Below are positions 1-8,978 of a DNA stretch of 64,000 bases, in pieces. The position numbers and the translations under genes were made by a program. Numbering within the stretch: the first letter of the stretch is position 1; each line of letters opens with the position of its first letter. This stretch comes from Crocinitomicaceae bacterium (GTDB taxonomy: Bacteria; Bacteroidota; Bacteroidia; Flavobacteriales_D; Crocinitomicaceae), in assembly GCA_029238665.1 (NCBI GenBank), contig JAQWFQ010000002.1, positions 46,868-110,867 on the forward strand, in the 5' to 3' direction. Under the pieces are notes generated by a model. It was not told the DNA's origin. It did not search any database and saw only the letters and a list, made by a program, of their open reading frames with translations.

Positions 1-93
1 CTTTGCGATCATTTTATGGTCATGGCTAAAAATGTATTTTGATACAAAGCTCTCCTCGTGGTGATCGTGTTCGTCATGCGCTACTGTCGCCAT
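1..93 (-). CDS. coxA: Cytochrome c oxidase subunit I, N-terminal fragment (runs off window)
   Basis: Only the first 31 codons are present. They read MATVAHDEHDHHEES, then FVSKYIFSHDHKMIAK. The His/Asp-rich start followed by a KYIFSxDHKMIAK segment is typical of the cytosolic N-terminus of haem-copper oxidase subunit I in Bacteroidota, just before the first membrane helix. The gene begins 43 bases after the coxB stop on the same strand, as expected for the last part of an act-cox operon. Subunit I would carry the haem a/a3-CuB site, but none of those residues lie in this window. Identity is inferred from the short match and from position. Confidence 0.85.
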   Translation of the reverse strand, partial: MATVAHDEHDHHEESFVSKYIFSHDHKMIAK

Positions 94-136
94 TTCTATC
101 TATTTTAATTTAATTCTAATCGTATGTTATTTCCTT

Positions 137-1342
137 CTACATTTCTTCTTCAACTACAGCAGTTGAAGCGAAATATTTATCTCTAAATGTTTGTGTTAAT
201 TTAGAGTCTTCCCATTTTTTATAATCAGGCTCCTCCAAAACAACAACCATCATCTTCATTTTGTAATGTGCTCCTCCGCATATTTTATTACAAAGTAATG
301 CGTAATTGAATTGTGTGTCATTCTTTTTCTCACGCATTTCAGCAGTAGAAAGACTTGGTACAAATTTAAATCTGGTAGTCATACCAGGCACTGTATTCAT
401 TTGAGCTCTAAAGTGCGGGAAGTAAGCAGAGTGAATTACATCTTTTGATCTGAAGTTGAACTCATACTCCTTTCCTTTACATAAATACAAGGTGTCTTTT
501 TGAATAAAATCATCCCAGGCTTGAGCATCTAGTTTAGAATCGTGTCTACCCTTCATTTGATATAATAGACGAACAAGTTTGTTCTTACGATTTAAATCTT
601 TCACCATTGCATTTCGATCTGCAGGAGCTAACATTAAGTGCGTATCATTCAACTTTGACTCTAACGCCTTTATCCCTGAAATCCCACTTTCCATATTCTG
701 GATAGCTGTATCAATCGTATTCGTTGTCAAAATAGCCAATTCATTGTTGTCCGTAGTTAGTTTGTAATCAAACTTTCCTAAGGTGTTATCAACTCCTGAA
801 TAGCGAGCAGTCCAATCAAACTGCTTAGAAAATAACTCTACGCGTATTGATTCTGCCTTTGCGTCAGCAGTTGCCTCGTTCCAAGTTTTAAGCCCTAAGA
901 TTATAATTACCGCTAATACTACAGCTGGAGTTATCGTCCAAAGCATCTCTAACTTATTGTTGTGCGGATAGAAAAACGCCTTAACACCTGGTTTTTTCAC
1001 ATATTTAAACGCGAAGAAAAACAACAATGTATTTGTAATAAAGAAAACTGAAATAATGATTATGAAATTCAAGTTCAATAACCAATCTATTTCTGCTCCA
1101 TGAATTGAGGCTGCTTCTCCACGACCTGTCCAACCATAAGTTAACATTAACCAAATGAAGCCACCAAACAATCCAAACATGAATAAAAGCATCATGTTTG
1201 CATTCAGTCTATTATCACGTGTGCTTATTTCAGCTTCGTTGTTCTTTCTTAGTTTAGAAGATATTTCATAAACTCTCATTAACTGAGCGATCGCGATTAC
1301 TCCTAAAATAATTACCGCTATTATGACTAATTTCTCTACCAT
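137..1342 (-). CDS. coxB: Cytochrome c oxidase subunit II (CuA subunit)
   Basis: This 401-residue membrane protein accepts electrons from the alternative complex III haem c chain and passes them to subunit I. Hydrophobic segments lie near residues 4-22, 48-68, 90-112 and 135-152, followed by a periplasmic cupredoxin domain. The CuA ligands are visible: His304 in DVIHSAYFPHF, then Cys351, Cys355, His359 and Met362 in CNKICGGAHYKM. Between the last helix and the cupredoxin core is an insertion of about 90 residues, rich in charged helical sequence (roughly 200-285). The residue usually Glu in the C-x-E-x-C loop is Lys353 here. In the classical enzyme that Glu supplies a backbone carbonyl to copper and a side chain to the Mg site. 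The gene lies 30 bases after actF and 43 before coxA, so co-transcription is likely. Confidence 0.96.
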   Translation of the reverse strand: MVEKLVIIAVIILGVIAIAQLMRVYEISSKLRKNNEAEISTRDNRLNANMMLLFMFGLFGGFIWLMLTYGWTGRGEAASIHGAEIDWLLNLNFIIIISVFFITNTLLFFFAFKYVKKPGVKAFFYPHNNKLEMLWTITPAVVLAVIIILGLKTWNEATADAKAESIRVELFSKQFDWTARYSGVDNTLGKFDYKLTTDNNELAILTTNTIDTAIQNMESGISGIKALESKLNDTHLMLAPADRNAMVKDLNRKNKLVRLLYQMKGRHDSKLDAQAWDDFIQKDTLYLCKGKEYEFNFRSKDVIHSAYFPHFRAQMNTVPGMTTRFKFVPSLSTAEMREKKNDTQFNYALLCNKICGGAHYKMKMMVVVLEEPDYKKWEDSKLTQTFRDKYFASTAVVEEEM

Positions 1343-1372
1343 CTATTATAAATTATCTTAATGTATTTTTAA

Positions 1373-2560
1373 TTATATCTCGTGATGAATACTTTCATCT
1401 AAAAATGGGTGATTCACCGGGGTAAGTGGACCTTTTGCTAGGTTCGCTAAAATCACTTTTATAAAAATCCCTGCCATTAATATTGCCATTCCAATTTCCA
1501 TAAATCCAATTGAAGCAGTTGCTCCCATAGCTCCAGCAGAAACCATAATGTATACATCAACCCAGTGAGAGCTCAAAATGATAACACCTACAATGGTTAA
1601 AATACCTGCGTGGCGCTTAGCTTCTCTAGACATTAACAACAACATCGGGAATGCAAAGTTTACAATGAACATACCGAAGTAAAGAAACTTGAAGTTCTCA
1701 ATTCTCATCATGTAATAAACAACTTCTTCACCAATGTTAGCGTACCAGATCAACATGTATTGTGAAAACCATAAATAAGACCACAAGAAAGACGTAGCAA
1801 ACGTCCATTTCCCTAAATCATGAATATGACTATCATTTACCTTTGGCAAGTAACCTAGCTTCTTTAAGTATAACGTTAAAATTACTAGAACAACCATCGC
1901 AGAGCACCAAACACCAGCAAATGTGTACCATCCAAACAACGTTGAGAACCAGTGAACGTCAATTGACATTAGCCAATCCCAAGAAGATGTAGAACTGAAT
2001 ACAGAAAAGTAAACTAAGAATAAGGCTCCTTTTTTGTAATTCGTAAAGTGAATTTCTGTTCCACCAATTCGATCTTCTTCTATCGATCTTCTCTTAAAGC
2101 CTTTCCAAAACATATAGTAAACGCCTAAATAAACAACCGTTCTAATCCAGAAAAATCCTTTGTTTAAATAGAATGATTTGGCTTCTATAATTTTGTCATG
2201 AGCAACAACTTCTGGATCCATCCATGTATAGATATGGCCTCCATCCGTTAATGTTAAAACCAGAAGAATCAAGACCATAAATCCAATTCCATAAGGTATA
2301 AAACCTGTTACCGCCTCAACAACTTTCTTTATTGCAGCATACCATCCTGTTTCTGTTGCGTACGCTAATGCTAAGAAAAACAACGCCCCTAATCCTATAG
2401 AAAAGAAAAAGAAACTGTTAATTAATCCATTCGCCATAAAGCGTTGGCTAAAATTGTGATCTTCCCAAGTTAAAGCAATACCTATTCCGGTAAAAGCAAC
2501 ACCAATAAGTATCAATGCACGTGTTAACCTTTTTGCTTTATTTGCTATTTTGAATTCCAT
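1373..2560 (-). CDS. actF: Alternative complex III subunit ActF, quinol:cytochrome c oxidoreductase membrane subunit
   Basis: This 395-residue polytopic membrane protein has about ten hydrophobic segments. It starts with a charged cytosolic stretch (EFKIANKAKRLTRAL) and ends with HPFLDESIHHEI. ActF is the second NrfD-like integral subunit of alternative complex III, structurally related to ActC, and packs against it in the membrane. No metal-binding motif is expected or seen. Identity rests on family resemblance, on its place as the last act gene before coxB, and on the presence of all other act subunits upstream. The gap to actE is 38 bases. Confidence 0.93.
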   Translation of the reverse strand: MEFKIANKAKRLTRALILIGVAFTGIGIALTWEDHNFSQRFMANGLINSFFFFSIGLGALFFLALAYATETGWYAAIKKVVEAVTGFIPYGIGFMVLILLVLTLTDGGHIYTWMDPEVVAHDKIIEAKSFYLNKGFFWIRTVVYLGVYYMFWKGFKRRSIEEDRIGGTEIHFTNYKKGALFLVYFSVFSSTSSWDWLMSIDVHWFSTLFGWYTFAGVWCSAMVVLVILTLYLKKLGYLPKVNDSHIHDLGKWTFATSFLWSYLWFSQYMLIWYANIGEEVVYYMMRIENFKFLYFGMFIVNFAFPMLLLMSREAKRHAGILTIVGVIILSSHWVDVYIMVSAGAMGATASIGFMEIGMAILMAGIFIKVILANLAKGPLTPVNHPFLDESIHHEI

Positions 2561-2598
2561 CTTCTTGTGTTAGTCAAATTTATAATCGTTATCCGAGA

Positions 2599-3318
2599 CT
2601 AGTGTGCTTCTACAACTTCTACATTCTCAGCTGCTGAGAATGTACCGTAATCAGCATCTTGAAACTTCCTAATGTAGTGAACCAATGTCCAAATTTCTTT
2701 TTTGTCTAAAATTGGATTATGAGCACCCATCATTCCTTTTCCATAATAAATAGAATAGAATAATTGTCCATCACCAAGGTTCGTAAGGTTAGCATAATCA
2801 GGAACACCTGCATAAGCACCACTCAACACCATTGGTCCGTTTCCATCACCCTTAGCCCCATGACAATGTGCGCAATTTGCACTAAATAATTTTTTACCTG
2901 TAGCAAAGATCTCTTTTGAATTCTCAGAGTCAAGTGCCAACGGATTCTTATCTGAAGCAGCTAAGTCATACTCATTGACTTCTGTTAAATCAGCTCCATA
3001 CATTCCATGCGTAGTTTTCATAGATGTGTGTGCTTTTCTTGCATAAGGCATCATTAAAGCAACAGTTGCTGAATCAGTTCCATAATATGGGATAGTTCCA
3101 GAAGGAGGTGTCATTGCTGACTGCTTCAACTTAAGTTCTGTGTTTTCTCGTCCTTTTACTTCACCGTAATCAACATAAGGTTCAATTGCTGGAGAACGAT
3201 ACATGTCTGGCATATATTCTAACCCTGAACTATCAGGATCTGACGCACATGAGCCAAACATTAGTGTTGTAACTGCTGCTATAGCTATACTTGATATAAT
3301 TCTAAATTTCATTTTCAT
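2599..3318 (-). CDS. actE: Alternative complex III subunit ActE, monohaem cytochrome c lipoprotein
   Basis: This 239-residue exported protein has a signal peptide ending in a lipobox-like LMFGSC near residues 19-24, so it is probably lipid-anchored. One CxxCH haem site (CAHCHGAKGDGNGP) lies around residues 150-165. A Met-rich stretch (GMMGAHN) further on probably supplies the distal Met ligand. In alternative complex III, ActE carries a single haem c near the exit of the electron path towards the oxidase. The start could also be the second Met, two codons in. It follows actD by 20 bases. Confidence 0.93.
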   Translation of the reverse strand: MKMKFRIISSIAIAAVTTLMFGSCASDPDSSGLEYMPDMYRSPAIEPYVDYGEVKGRENTELKLKQSAMTPPSGTIPYYGTDSATVALMMPYARKAHTSMKTTHGMYGADLTEVNEYDLAASDKNPLALDSENSKEIFATGKKLFSANCAHCHGAKGDGNGPMVLSGAYAGVPDYANLTNLGDGQLFYSIYYGKGMMGAHNPILDKKEIWTLVHYIRKFQDADYGTFSAAENVEVVEAH

Positions 3319-3338
3319 CAGTGTTGTATGAAAAACTA

Positions 3339-3872
3339 TTAAATTTCTTTTTGCTCAATCTCTACCAATCCTGTCTCTTTCACCAAAGATTCTAACTCTG
3401 CAGCTGAAAACTTTGTGTTCTGAGAAGCTCTTAGTTCAATTACAAAACGATCGTCTGTTGTTCTTGGATCTGGATTTTGAGCTTTCATTCCAGGTAAAGT
3501 TCTATTTGCAATAAAATATGTTATTGCCATACCATGTGCTGCACACAGTACAGTAAACTCAAATGTAATTGGAACAAATGACAACATATTCTCCATGTAA
3601 GAGAAGTTTGGTTTACCTCCAATATTCATTGGCCAATCAACAATCATGAAGAATCGCATTCCCACTGTTGCCAATGTTAATCCAATTAATCCATAGATGA
3701 ATGCAAATATCCCTAAACGCGTTTGCTCAACACCAATTATTGGGTCTATTCCGTGAATAGGAAACGGAGAAAATACCTCTTCTACCTTTACACCTTTAGA
3801 CACTAAATGTTTTGCACCATCTTTAAGTACATCATCATCGTCATACATTGCGTATATTACTCTGTCTGCCAT
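3339..3872 (-). CDS. actD: Alternative complex III subunit ActD (DUF3341 family)
   Basis: This 177-residue protein has a soluble N-terminal alpha/beta segment (VIYAMYDDDDVLKDGAKHL) and then two strongly hydrophobic segments near residues 53-75 and 100-120. The order matches DUF3341/ActD. The motif FSPFPIHGID just before the first helix is characteristic of this family. ActD is a peripheral-to-membrane subunit of the quinol oxidoreductase with no cofactor. Only three bases separate it from the actC stop, indicating translational coupling. Confidence 0.93.
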   Translation of the reverse strand: MADRVIYAMYDDDDVLKDGAKHLVSKGVKVEEVFSPFPIHGIDPIIGVEQTRLGIFAFIYGLIGLTLATVGMRFFMIVDWPMNIGGKPNFSYMENMLSFVPITFEFTVLCAAHGMAITYFIANRTLPGMKAQNPDPRTTDDRFVIELRASQNTKFSAAELESLVKETGLVEIEQKEI

Positions 3873-3875
3873 GTC

Positions 3876-5591
3876 TTATTGATTGTTAGATTTATTCATT
3901 AATTCCTTAACTTGACCTGCCCAATCGTCACGTTCAGCACGACCTTTAGAAGCTCCTGTCAATTCATCAAGAAGGTTATATTCTTTTTTAGTCATTTTAC
4001 TTACTTGTAAATAAGTAACGATTCCTATTTCATTCAGTTTCCCTTCTAATACAGGTCCAACTCCTGAAATTGCTTTCAAGTTATCTTTCTTCCCTTCTGA
4101 TTCAGTTCCTAATACTGACATCAAAGCTGTTCTTTTTTCAGAAACTTCACCATCAGCTAATTTCGTCTTCGCTTTTGCTTTAACCTCTTTTTTCTTTTCA
4201 ACTACAGGTGCTGCGTGAGTATCTGGAGCATTCTTGTAAGACTCTCCTGATGACTTCAAAATTGATTTAACCTCTGCAATTGGCAGTACTGGGAAGTATC
4301 TTGCAAACAACAAGAAGAAAACAAAGAACAATCCAATTGTACCAACGTACACACCAATATCAATGTGACTTGGGTAGTGCATACTCCATGAAGATGGAAG
4401 GTAATCTCTGTGAATCGATGTTACAATAATTACATAACGCTCGAACCACATTCCGATGTTTACAACGATAGAGATTATGAATGTAAAAATTAAACTTCTT
4501 CTTAACTTTTTGAACCACATTAATTGTGGTGAAATAACGTTACAAGTCATCATTGAAGCATACGCCCACCAGTAAGGTCCTGTTGCTCTATTGATAAATG
4601 CATACGCTTCATATTCAACACCTGAATACCAAGAAACAAACAACTCCGTAATATATGCAGTACCTACAATAGATCCTGTTACCATAATTACAATGTTCAT
4701 ATACTCAACATGTCTTGTGTGTATATACGCCTCAAGATTCATCGCCTTACGCATAACAAGCATCAGTGTTTGTACCATTGCAAAACCTGAGAATACAGCT
4801 CCTGCAACAAAGTAAGGTGGGAAAATTGTTGTATGCCAACCAGGTATAACTGAAGTGGCGAAATCAAAAGATACAATCGAGTGTACAGAGAATACAAGTG
4901 GTGTTGCTAAACCAGCCAATACCAATGAAATTAATTCAAATCTATTCCAATGTTTAGCACGACCAGACCATCCAAAAGATAAAATTCCGTACATTTTTTT
5001 AGAAATAGGCTTCTTTGCTCTATCACGAATAGTTGCGAAATCAGGAATCAAACCAATGTACCAGAATACCAATGAAACTGATAGGTATGTCGAAATCGCA
5101 AATACATCCCAAAGAAGTGGTGAGTTAAAGTTAACCCACAATGAACCAAAGTGATTTGGCAAAGGCATTACCCAGTAACCTACCCATAAACGTCCCATGT
5201 GAATTAACGGGAACATACCAGCCATAAATACGGCAAAGATTGTCATCGCTTCCGCTGAACGGTTAATGGCCATTCGCCATTTTAGACGGAATAATAACAG
5301 TACCGCTGAAATCAATGTTCCTGCGTGACCAATACCTACCCACCAAACAAAATTAGTAATATCCCAAGCCCAACCAATGGTCTTGTTCAATCCCCAAACA
5401 CCAACTCCTGTTCCTAAAAGATATAGGATACATCCTACACCGTAAATCCCAATAATTAATGCGATTCCAAACAGGATATACCATGTTTTTGGCGCTTTGT
5501 CCTCAATCGGTTTACAAACATCTTCTGTAATGTCGTTAAAGGTCTTGTGACCTAAGATGAGGGGTTCTCTAATTGCTGCTTCCTTATGCAT
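3876..5591 (-). CDS. actC: Alternative complex III subunit ActC (NrfD/PsrC-like) with C-terminal helix-hairpin-helix tail
   Basis: This 571-residue protein starts MHKEAAIREPLILGHKTF, a conserved ActC beginning, and carries about ten membrane helices up to roughly residue 450. ActC is the quinol-binding NrfD-like subunit that contacts ActB. After the last helix there is a Lys/Ala-rich linker (KKKEVKAKAKTK) and then about 60 residues containing AISGVGPVLEGKLNEIGI. This is a helix-hairpin-helix pattern of the type usually seen in nucleic-acid-binding proteins and in tails of some NADH dehydrogenase subunits. The tail would lie on the cytosolic side if helix topology follows the family. The gene is 22 bases after actB and three before actD. 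Confidence 0.94.
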   Translation of the reverse strand: MHKEAAIREPLILGHKTFNDITEDVCKPIEDKAPKTWYILFGIALIIGIYGVGCILYLLGTGVGVWGLNKTIGWAWDITNFVWWVGIGHAGTLISAVLLLFRLKWRMAINRSAEAMTIFAVFMAGMFPLIHMGRLWVGYWVMPLPNHFGSLWVNFNSPLLWDVFAISTYLSVSLVFWYIGLIPDFATIRDRAKKPISKKMYGILSFGWSGRAKHWNRFELISLVLAGLATPLVFSVHSIVSFDFATSVIPGWHTTIFPPYFVAGAVFSGFAMVQTLMLVMRKAMNLEAYIHTRHVEYMNIVIMVTGSIVGTAYITELFVSWYSGVEYEAYAFINRATGPYWWAYASMMTCNVISPQLMWFKKLRRSLIFTFIISIVVNIGMWFERYVIIVTSIHRDYLPSSWSMHYPSHIDIGVYVGTIGLFFVFFLLFARYFPVLPIAEVKSILKSSGESYKNAPDTHAAPVVEKKKEVKAKAKTKLADGEVSEKRTALMSVLGTESEGKKDNLKAISGVGPVLEGKLNEIGIVTYLQVSKMTKKEYNLLDELTGASKGRAERDDWAGQVKELMNKSNNQ

Positions 5592-5613
5592 TACAATAGG
5601 GTTTTTGTTTCAA

Positions 5614-8600
5614 TTAATGATTATTGTGTTCTCCATGTCCTTCTGAACCATGCGCTTCACCGTGTGCATCTGTATCCTCTTGGTGATGTGGTTCTTCAAC
5701 TACTTGAAGATCATTTAACTCCTTATTTTCTTCGTTTCTAACTTTGACTTTAAACCAAACGTTAGGTTTTACTCCGATTTCCTCTAATGCTTGGTAAGAT
5801 CTCTTATCATCAGCACTTTTACGTACCATTGATTTTATATCATTCCAATCACCAACTGTGATGGCGTTCGTTGGACAAGAATCTGAACAAGCAGATGTAA
5901 CGTCTCCGTCAACAACAGCTCTACCGTCTTTCTTAGCAACTAATTTTCCTTCTTGAATTCGTTGAACACAGAAAGAACATTTCTCCATTACACCTCTAGT
6001 TCTAACAGTAACGTCTGGATTTAATACCATACGCCCTAAATCATCCTGTGCAGGATTAATTTCTGCTTGCGCTTTGTATGATGGGTAATTAAACCAGTTG
6101 AAACGACGAACTTTATACGGACAGTTGTTCGCACAATATCGTGTACCAATACACCTGTTATAAGTCATTTGATTTAATCCTTCATTACTATGCGTTGTTG
6201 CAGCAACAGGACAAACAGTTTCACAAGGAGCATGATTACAGTGGTGACACATCATAGGCATGTGAACAACCTTTGGATTTTTAGCTGCAATTTCTGCATC
6301 TGCAAACCAATCAATCTTACTCTTCTCATGATCCTTACGCTGTCCAGGGGCAGCTTCTTCATCAGATGCGAAATAACGGTCAATTCTTAACCAGTGCATT
6401 TCACGTCCTTTTCTGATTTCAGTTTTCCCAACAACAGGAACATTGTTTTCAGCTTGACAAGCAACGAGACAAGATCCACACCCGATACAAGAAGACAAAT
6501 CAATTGTCATTCCCCATCTGTGACCAATCTTTTCTACTGGATGCTCATCCCACAAAGTGAACTCACTTACAGGTGCAGCAACGTGATGACCATTCTCATC
6601 TAACTTCTGTAAAGTATGCGTTGGATTATACGCTTCTTTATCTTTTGCATTATAAATATCAAGTGTTGTTTCTCTAACAATTGAATGACGTCCCATCACC
6701 GTTTGGTGAATTTGTGTCGCTGCAATTGGGTAAGAACCTTCTTGTTTTGTAATTGTAGCAACCCCATCGTAAGAGGTAGTTCCATTCACAGTTGAAGTGA
6801 ATGCAAATGCATTTGCTCCAATAGGTGCAGGGTTTCCATTTTCTAATGTAACATGTCCACCATATTCTTTCGTTTGGAAAGCCGCCTTACCAATATTTTC
6901 GCCGTTAGCACCTCTACCATAACCCAAGGCAACACCAACTGTGTTTAATGCTTGTCCTGGTAAAGGGAAAACTGGAAGAGTAAGCTCTTGAGAACCAACC
7001 TTGATTGTCGCTAAGCCTAACCCATGTTGCTCATCGTATGTTGTAGCATAATCTTGCTTCAACATGTCTACAGGGTTCATTGTAATGTAGTTGTCCCAAG
7101 TAGCTTTAGTCATTGGGTCTGGAAGCTCTTGCAACCATGGGTTGTTCGCTTGAGACCCATCTCCTAGTCCTGCTTTTTGGTATAAAGAAACCTCAACCGC
7201 ACCTCCTTTTGGAAGCTGTGCTGCTAACCCGTTCAATGCTGATCCATTAAATGAAACACCAGTAGCAGCAGGAGCTGCTTCGTTATCACAACTGTTATGA
7301 ACTACAGCATTCCAGTATGATTCAAAATCAGCATGTTCAGTTTGAGTTGGGAAGCCATATTGTTCCCAAAGCCCTCTAATGTAATCGTATGCTACCTTAG
7401 AGTCTTTTCCTCCACGCTTTGCTTGACCTGCCCATACTAAAAACGACTCAATCGCAGAAGCTGTATTGTGAAGTGGACGTATAGTTGGTTGTGCAATTGC
7501 GGAATGTGATCGTGTAATCCCCATGTCCATCCATCCTTCTAAAGCATGGTGGTCTGGTGTTACATATGTACAATTTGCAGCCGTTTCATCTGCGTAAGAT
7601 GATAATGCTACTGTAATTTTAGCTTTACTTAAGCCCTCAACAAATGCAGACCCATTTGATAAGGTGTATGCTGGGTTTACTCCGTAGAATATTACAGCTT
7701 CAGGGCTTTTATTGTTAACAACATCCTGAACAAACGCATTCATTTTCTCATCTTGAGACATGAAGATATTTAGTGGATTATTAACGTTGATTGTAGTTTC
7801 GTATGCTCCTAAAATGTCATTTAGCTTATTAACTAAAACCTGAACAGCTTTATTGTTAGAGTCACACACAACTAGAGATTCTCCTTTAGAATGTTTAAGT
7901 GCTTTTACAGCAGCATCAGCAACTTTCACTGCTTCTTTATCAGCAATTGAAGTAGAAACTCCTGTGTTAACCCCCATCTTACTTAAGATGTAAGAAATAA
8001 CATTTGCTTGTTCAGATGGTTTAATCATCCCTCTGCTATCGGCATTCGAACCGGTAATAGACATGTTTGATTCGAATTGGAAGTGTTTTGACATCCATTC
8101 GCCATCAGGATTTCTTCTTGAAGCGTATTGAGGTGTGAACTGAGTCGGTAATAACCATGAGTTCAAGAAATCAGCACCAATACTTACAATTGTTTTTGCT
8201 TTAGAGAAGTCATAATCTGGAATGATTCCATCTGAAGATGGATTTTCCGTATTAACAAGCAATCCTAAGCTTTCTTTATTTGCCGCACGCATACCAGCGT
8301 AAGAAACAGCATCGTACTGAATGTGCTCAAATTTATTTTCGTCACCCAATGATTTAGCCAATTCAGAAATTGCCGTCTGTGCAGAAGAGCTAATAACCGT
8401 ATTAGAAACTAAAACAACTTTACTCGCAGATTTAAGCCCTGAAATGATTTTTGAATCAATGTCAGCATACGACTTAACTTCGCCTTGCATTGTTGGTCCA
8501 GTCAATCTAGCGCCATCATACAACCCCAAAACAGAGGCAATAATTCTTGGATTAACAGCACCTTGAGTAATTCCTTGATCTTTATTCCCTTTAATGAAAA

Positions 8601-8949
8601 TTGGTCGACCTTCTCTCGTTTTTACAACAATACTCGCATAAGCAGCACCGTCATAGTATGTAGAAGCATACCAAGTTGCCATTCCTGGAGTTACATTTTC
8701 TGGTTTGTTAACATAAGGGATAGCCTTAGTAACAGGCGCCTCACAGGCCGCAACAGTAGCAGCAGCAACACTAAACCCTAAAAACTTCAAGAAATCACGA
8801 CGTGCTGTCGATGTTTCCTCTAAGCTCTCATCACCCAAAAACTCTTCAACAGAAGTTTGAGCAGGAAACTCTTGATCTCTGGATTCTAAGAAAGATGAAG
8901 TCTCTTTCAACTCATCCATACCTTTCCAATATTTTCTTTCCATCGCCAT
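5614..8949 (-). CDS. actB: Alternative complex III subunit ActB, Tat-exported Fe-S/molybdopterin-like protein
   Basis: This is a 1,111-residue iron-sulfur subunit. A twin-arginine motif (RRDFLKFLG, Arg50-Arg51) marks Tat export. A long molybdopterin-oxidoreductase-like domain follows, which in this family lacks the cofactor. The last 300 residues form a ferredoxin-like domain with CIGCGSCLVAC (near 820), CHHCNHAPCETVC, CIGTRYCANNC, KCSFC and ACSDSC. That is 15 cysteines, matching three [4Fe-4S] and one [3Fe-4S] cluster. The chosen Met follows an A-rich leader and lies 29 bases after actA. A Met 14 codons upstream would overlap actA by 13 bases and looks less likely. Confidence 0.95.
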   Translation of the reverse strand: MAMERKYWKGMDELKETSSFLESRDQEFPAQTSVEEFLGDESLEETSTARRDFLKFLGFSVAAATVAACEAPVTKAIPYVNKPENVTPGMATWYASTYYDGAAYASIVVKTREGRPIFIKGNKDQGITQGAVNPRIIASVLGLYDGARLTGPTMQGEVKSYADIDSKIISGLKSASKVVLVSNTVISSSAQTAISELAKSLGDENKFEHIQYDAVSYAGMRAANKESLGLLVNTENPSSDGIIPDYDFSKAKTIVSIGADFLNSWLLPTQFTPQYASRRNPDGEWMSKHFQFESNMSITGSNADSRGMIKPSEQANVISYILSKMGVNTGVSTSIADKEAVKVADAAVKALKHSKGESLVVCDSNNKAVQVLVNKLNDILGAYETTINVNNPLNIFMSQDEKMNAFVQDVVNNKSPEAVIFYGVNPAYTLSNGSAFVEGLSKAKITVALSSYADETAANCTYVTPDHHALEGWMDMGITRSHSAIAQPTIRPLHNTASAIESFLVWAGQAKRGGKDSKVAYDYIRGLWEQYGFPTQTEHADFESYWNAVVHNSCDNEAAPAATGVSFNGSALNGLAAQLPKGGAVEVSLYQKAGLGDGSQANNPWLQELPDPMTKATWDNYITMNPVDMLKQDYATTYDEQHGLGLATIKVGSQELTLPVFPLPGQALNTVGVALGYGRGANGENIGKAAFQTKEYGGHVTLENGNPAPIGANAFAFTSTVNGTTSYDGVATITKQEGSYPIAATQIHQTVMGRHSIVRETTLDIYNAKDKEAYNPTHTLQKLDENGHHVAAPVSEFTLWDEHPVEKIGHRWGMTIDLSSCIGCGSCLVACQAENNVPVVGKTEIRKGREMHWLRIDRYFASDEEAAPGQRKDHEKSKIDWFADAEIAAKNPKVVHMPMMCHHCNHAPCETVCPVAATTHSNEGLNQMTYNRCIGTRYCANNCPYKVRRFNWFNYPSYKAQAEINPAQDDLGRMVLNPDVTVRTRGVMEKCSFCVQRIQEGKLVAKKDGRAVVDGDVTSACSDSCPTNAITVGDWNDIKSMVRKSADDKRSYQALEEIGVKPNVWFKVKVRNEENKELNDLQVVEEPHHQEDTDAHGEAHGSEGHGEHNNH

Positions 8950-8978
8950 ATTCTTATTTAGAATTCTTCTGTTTCTTA

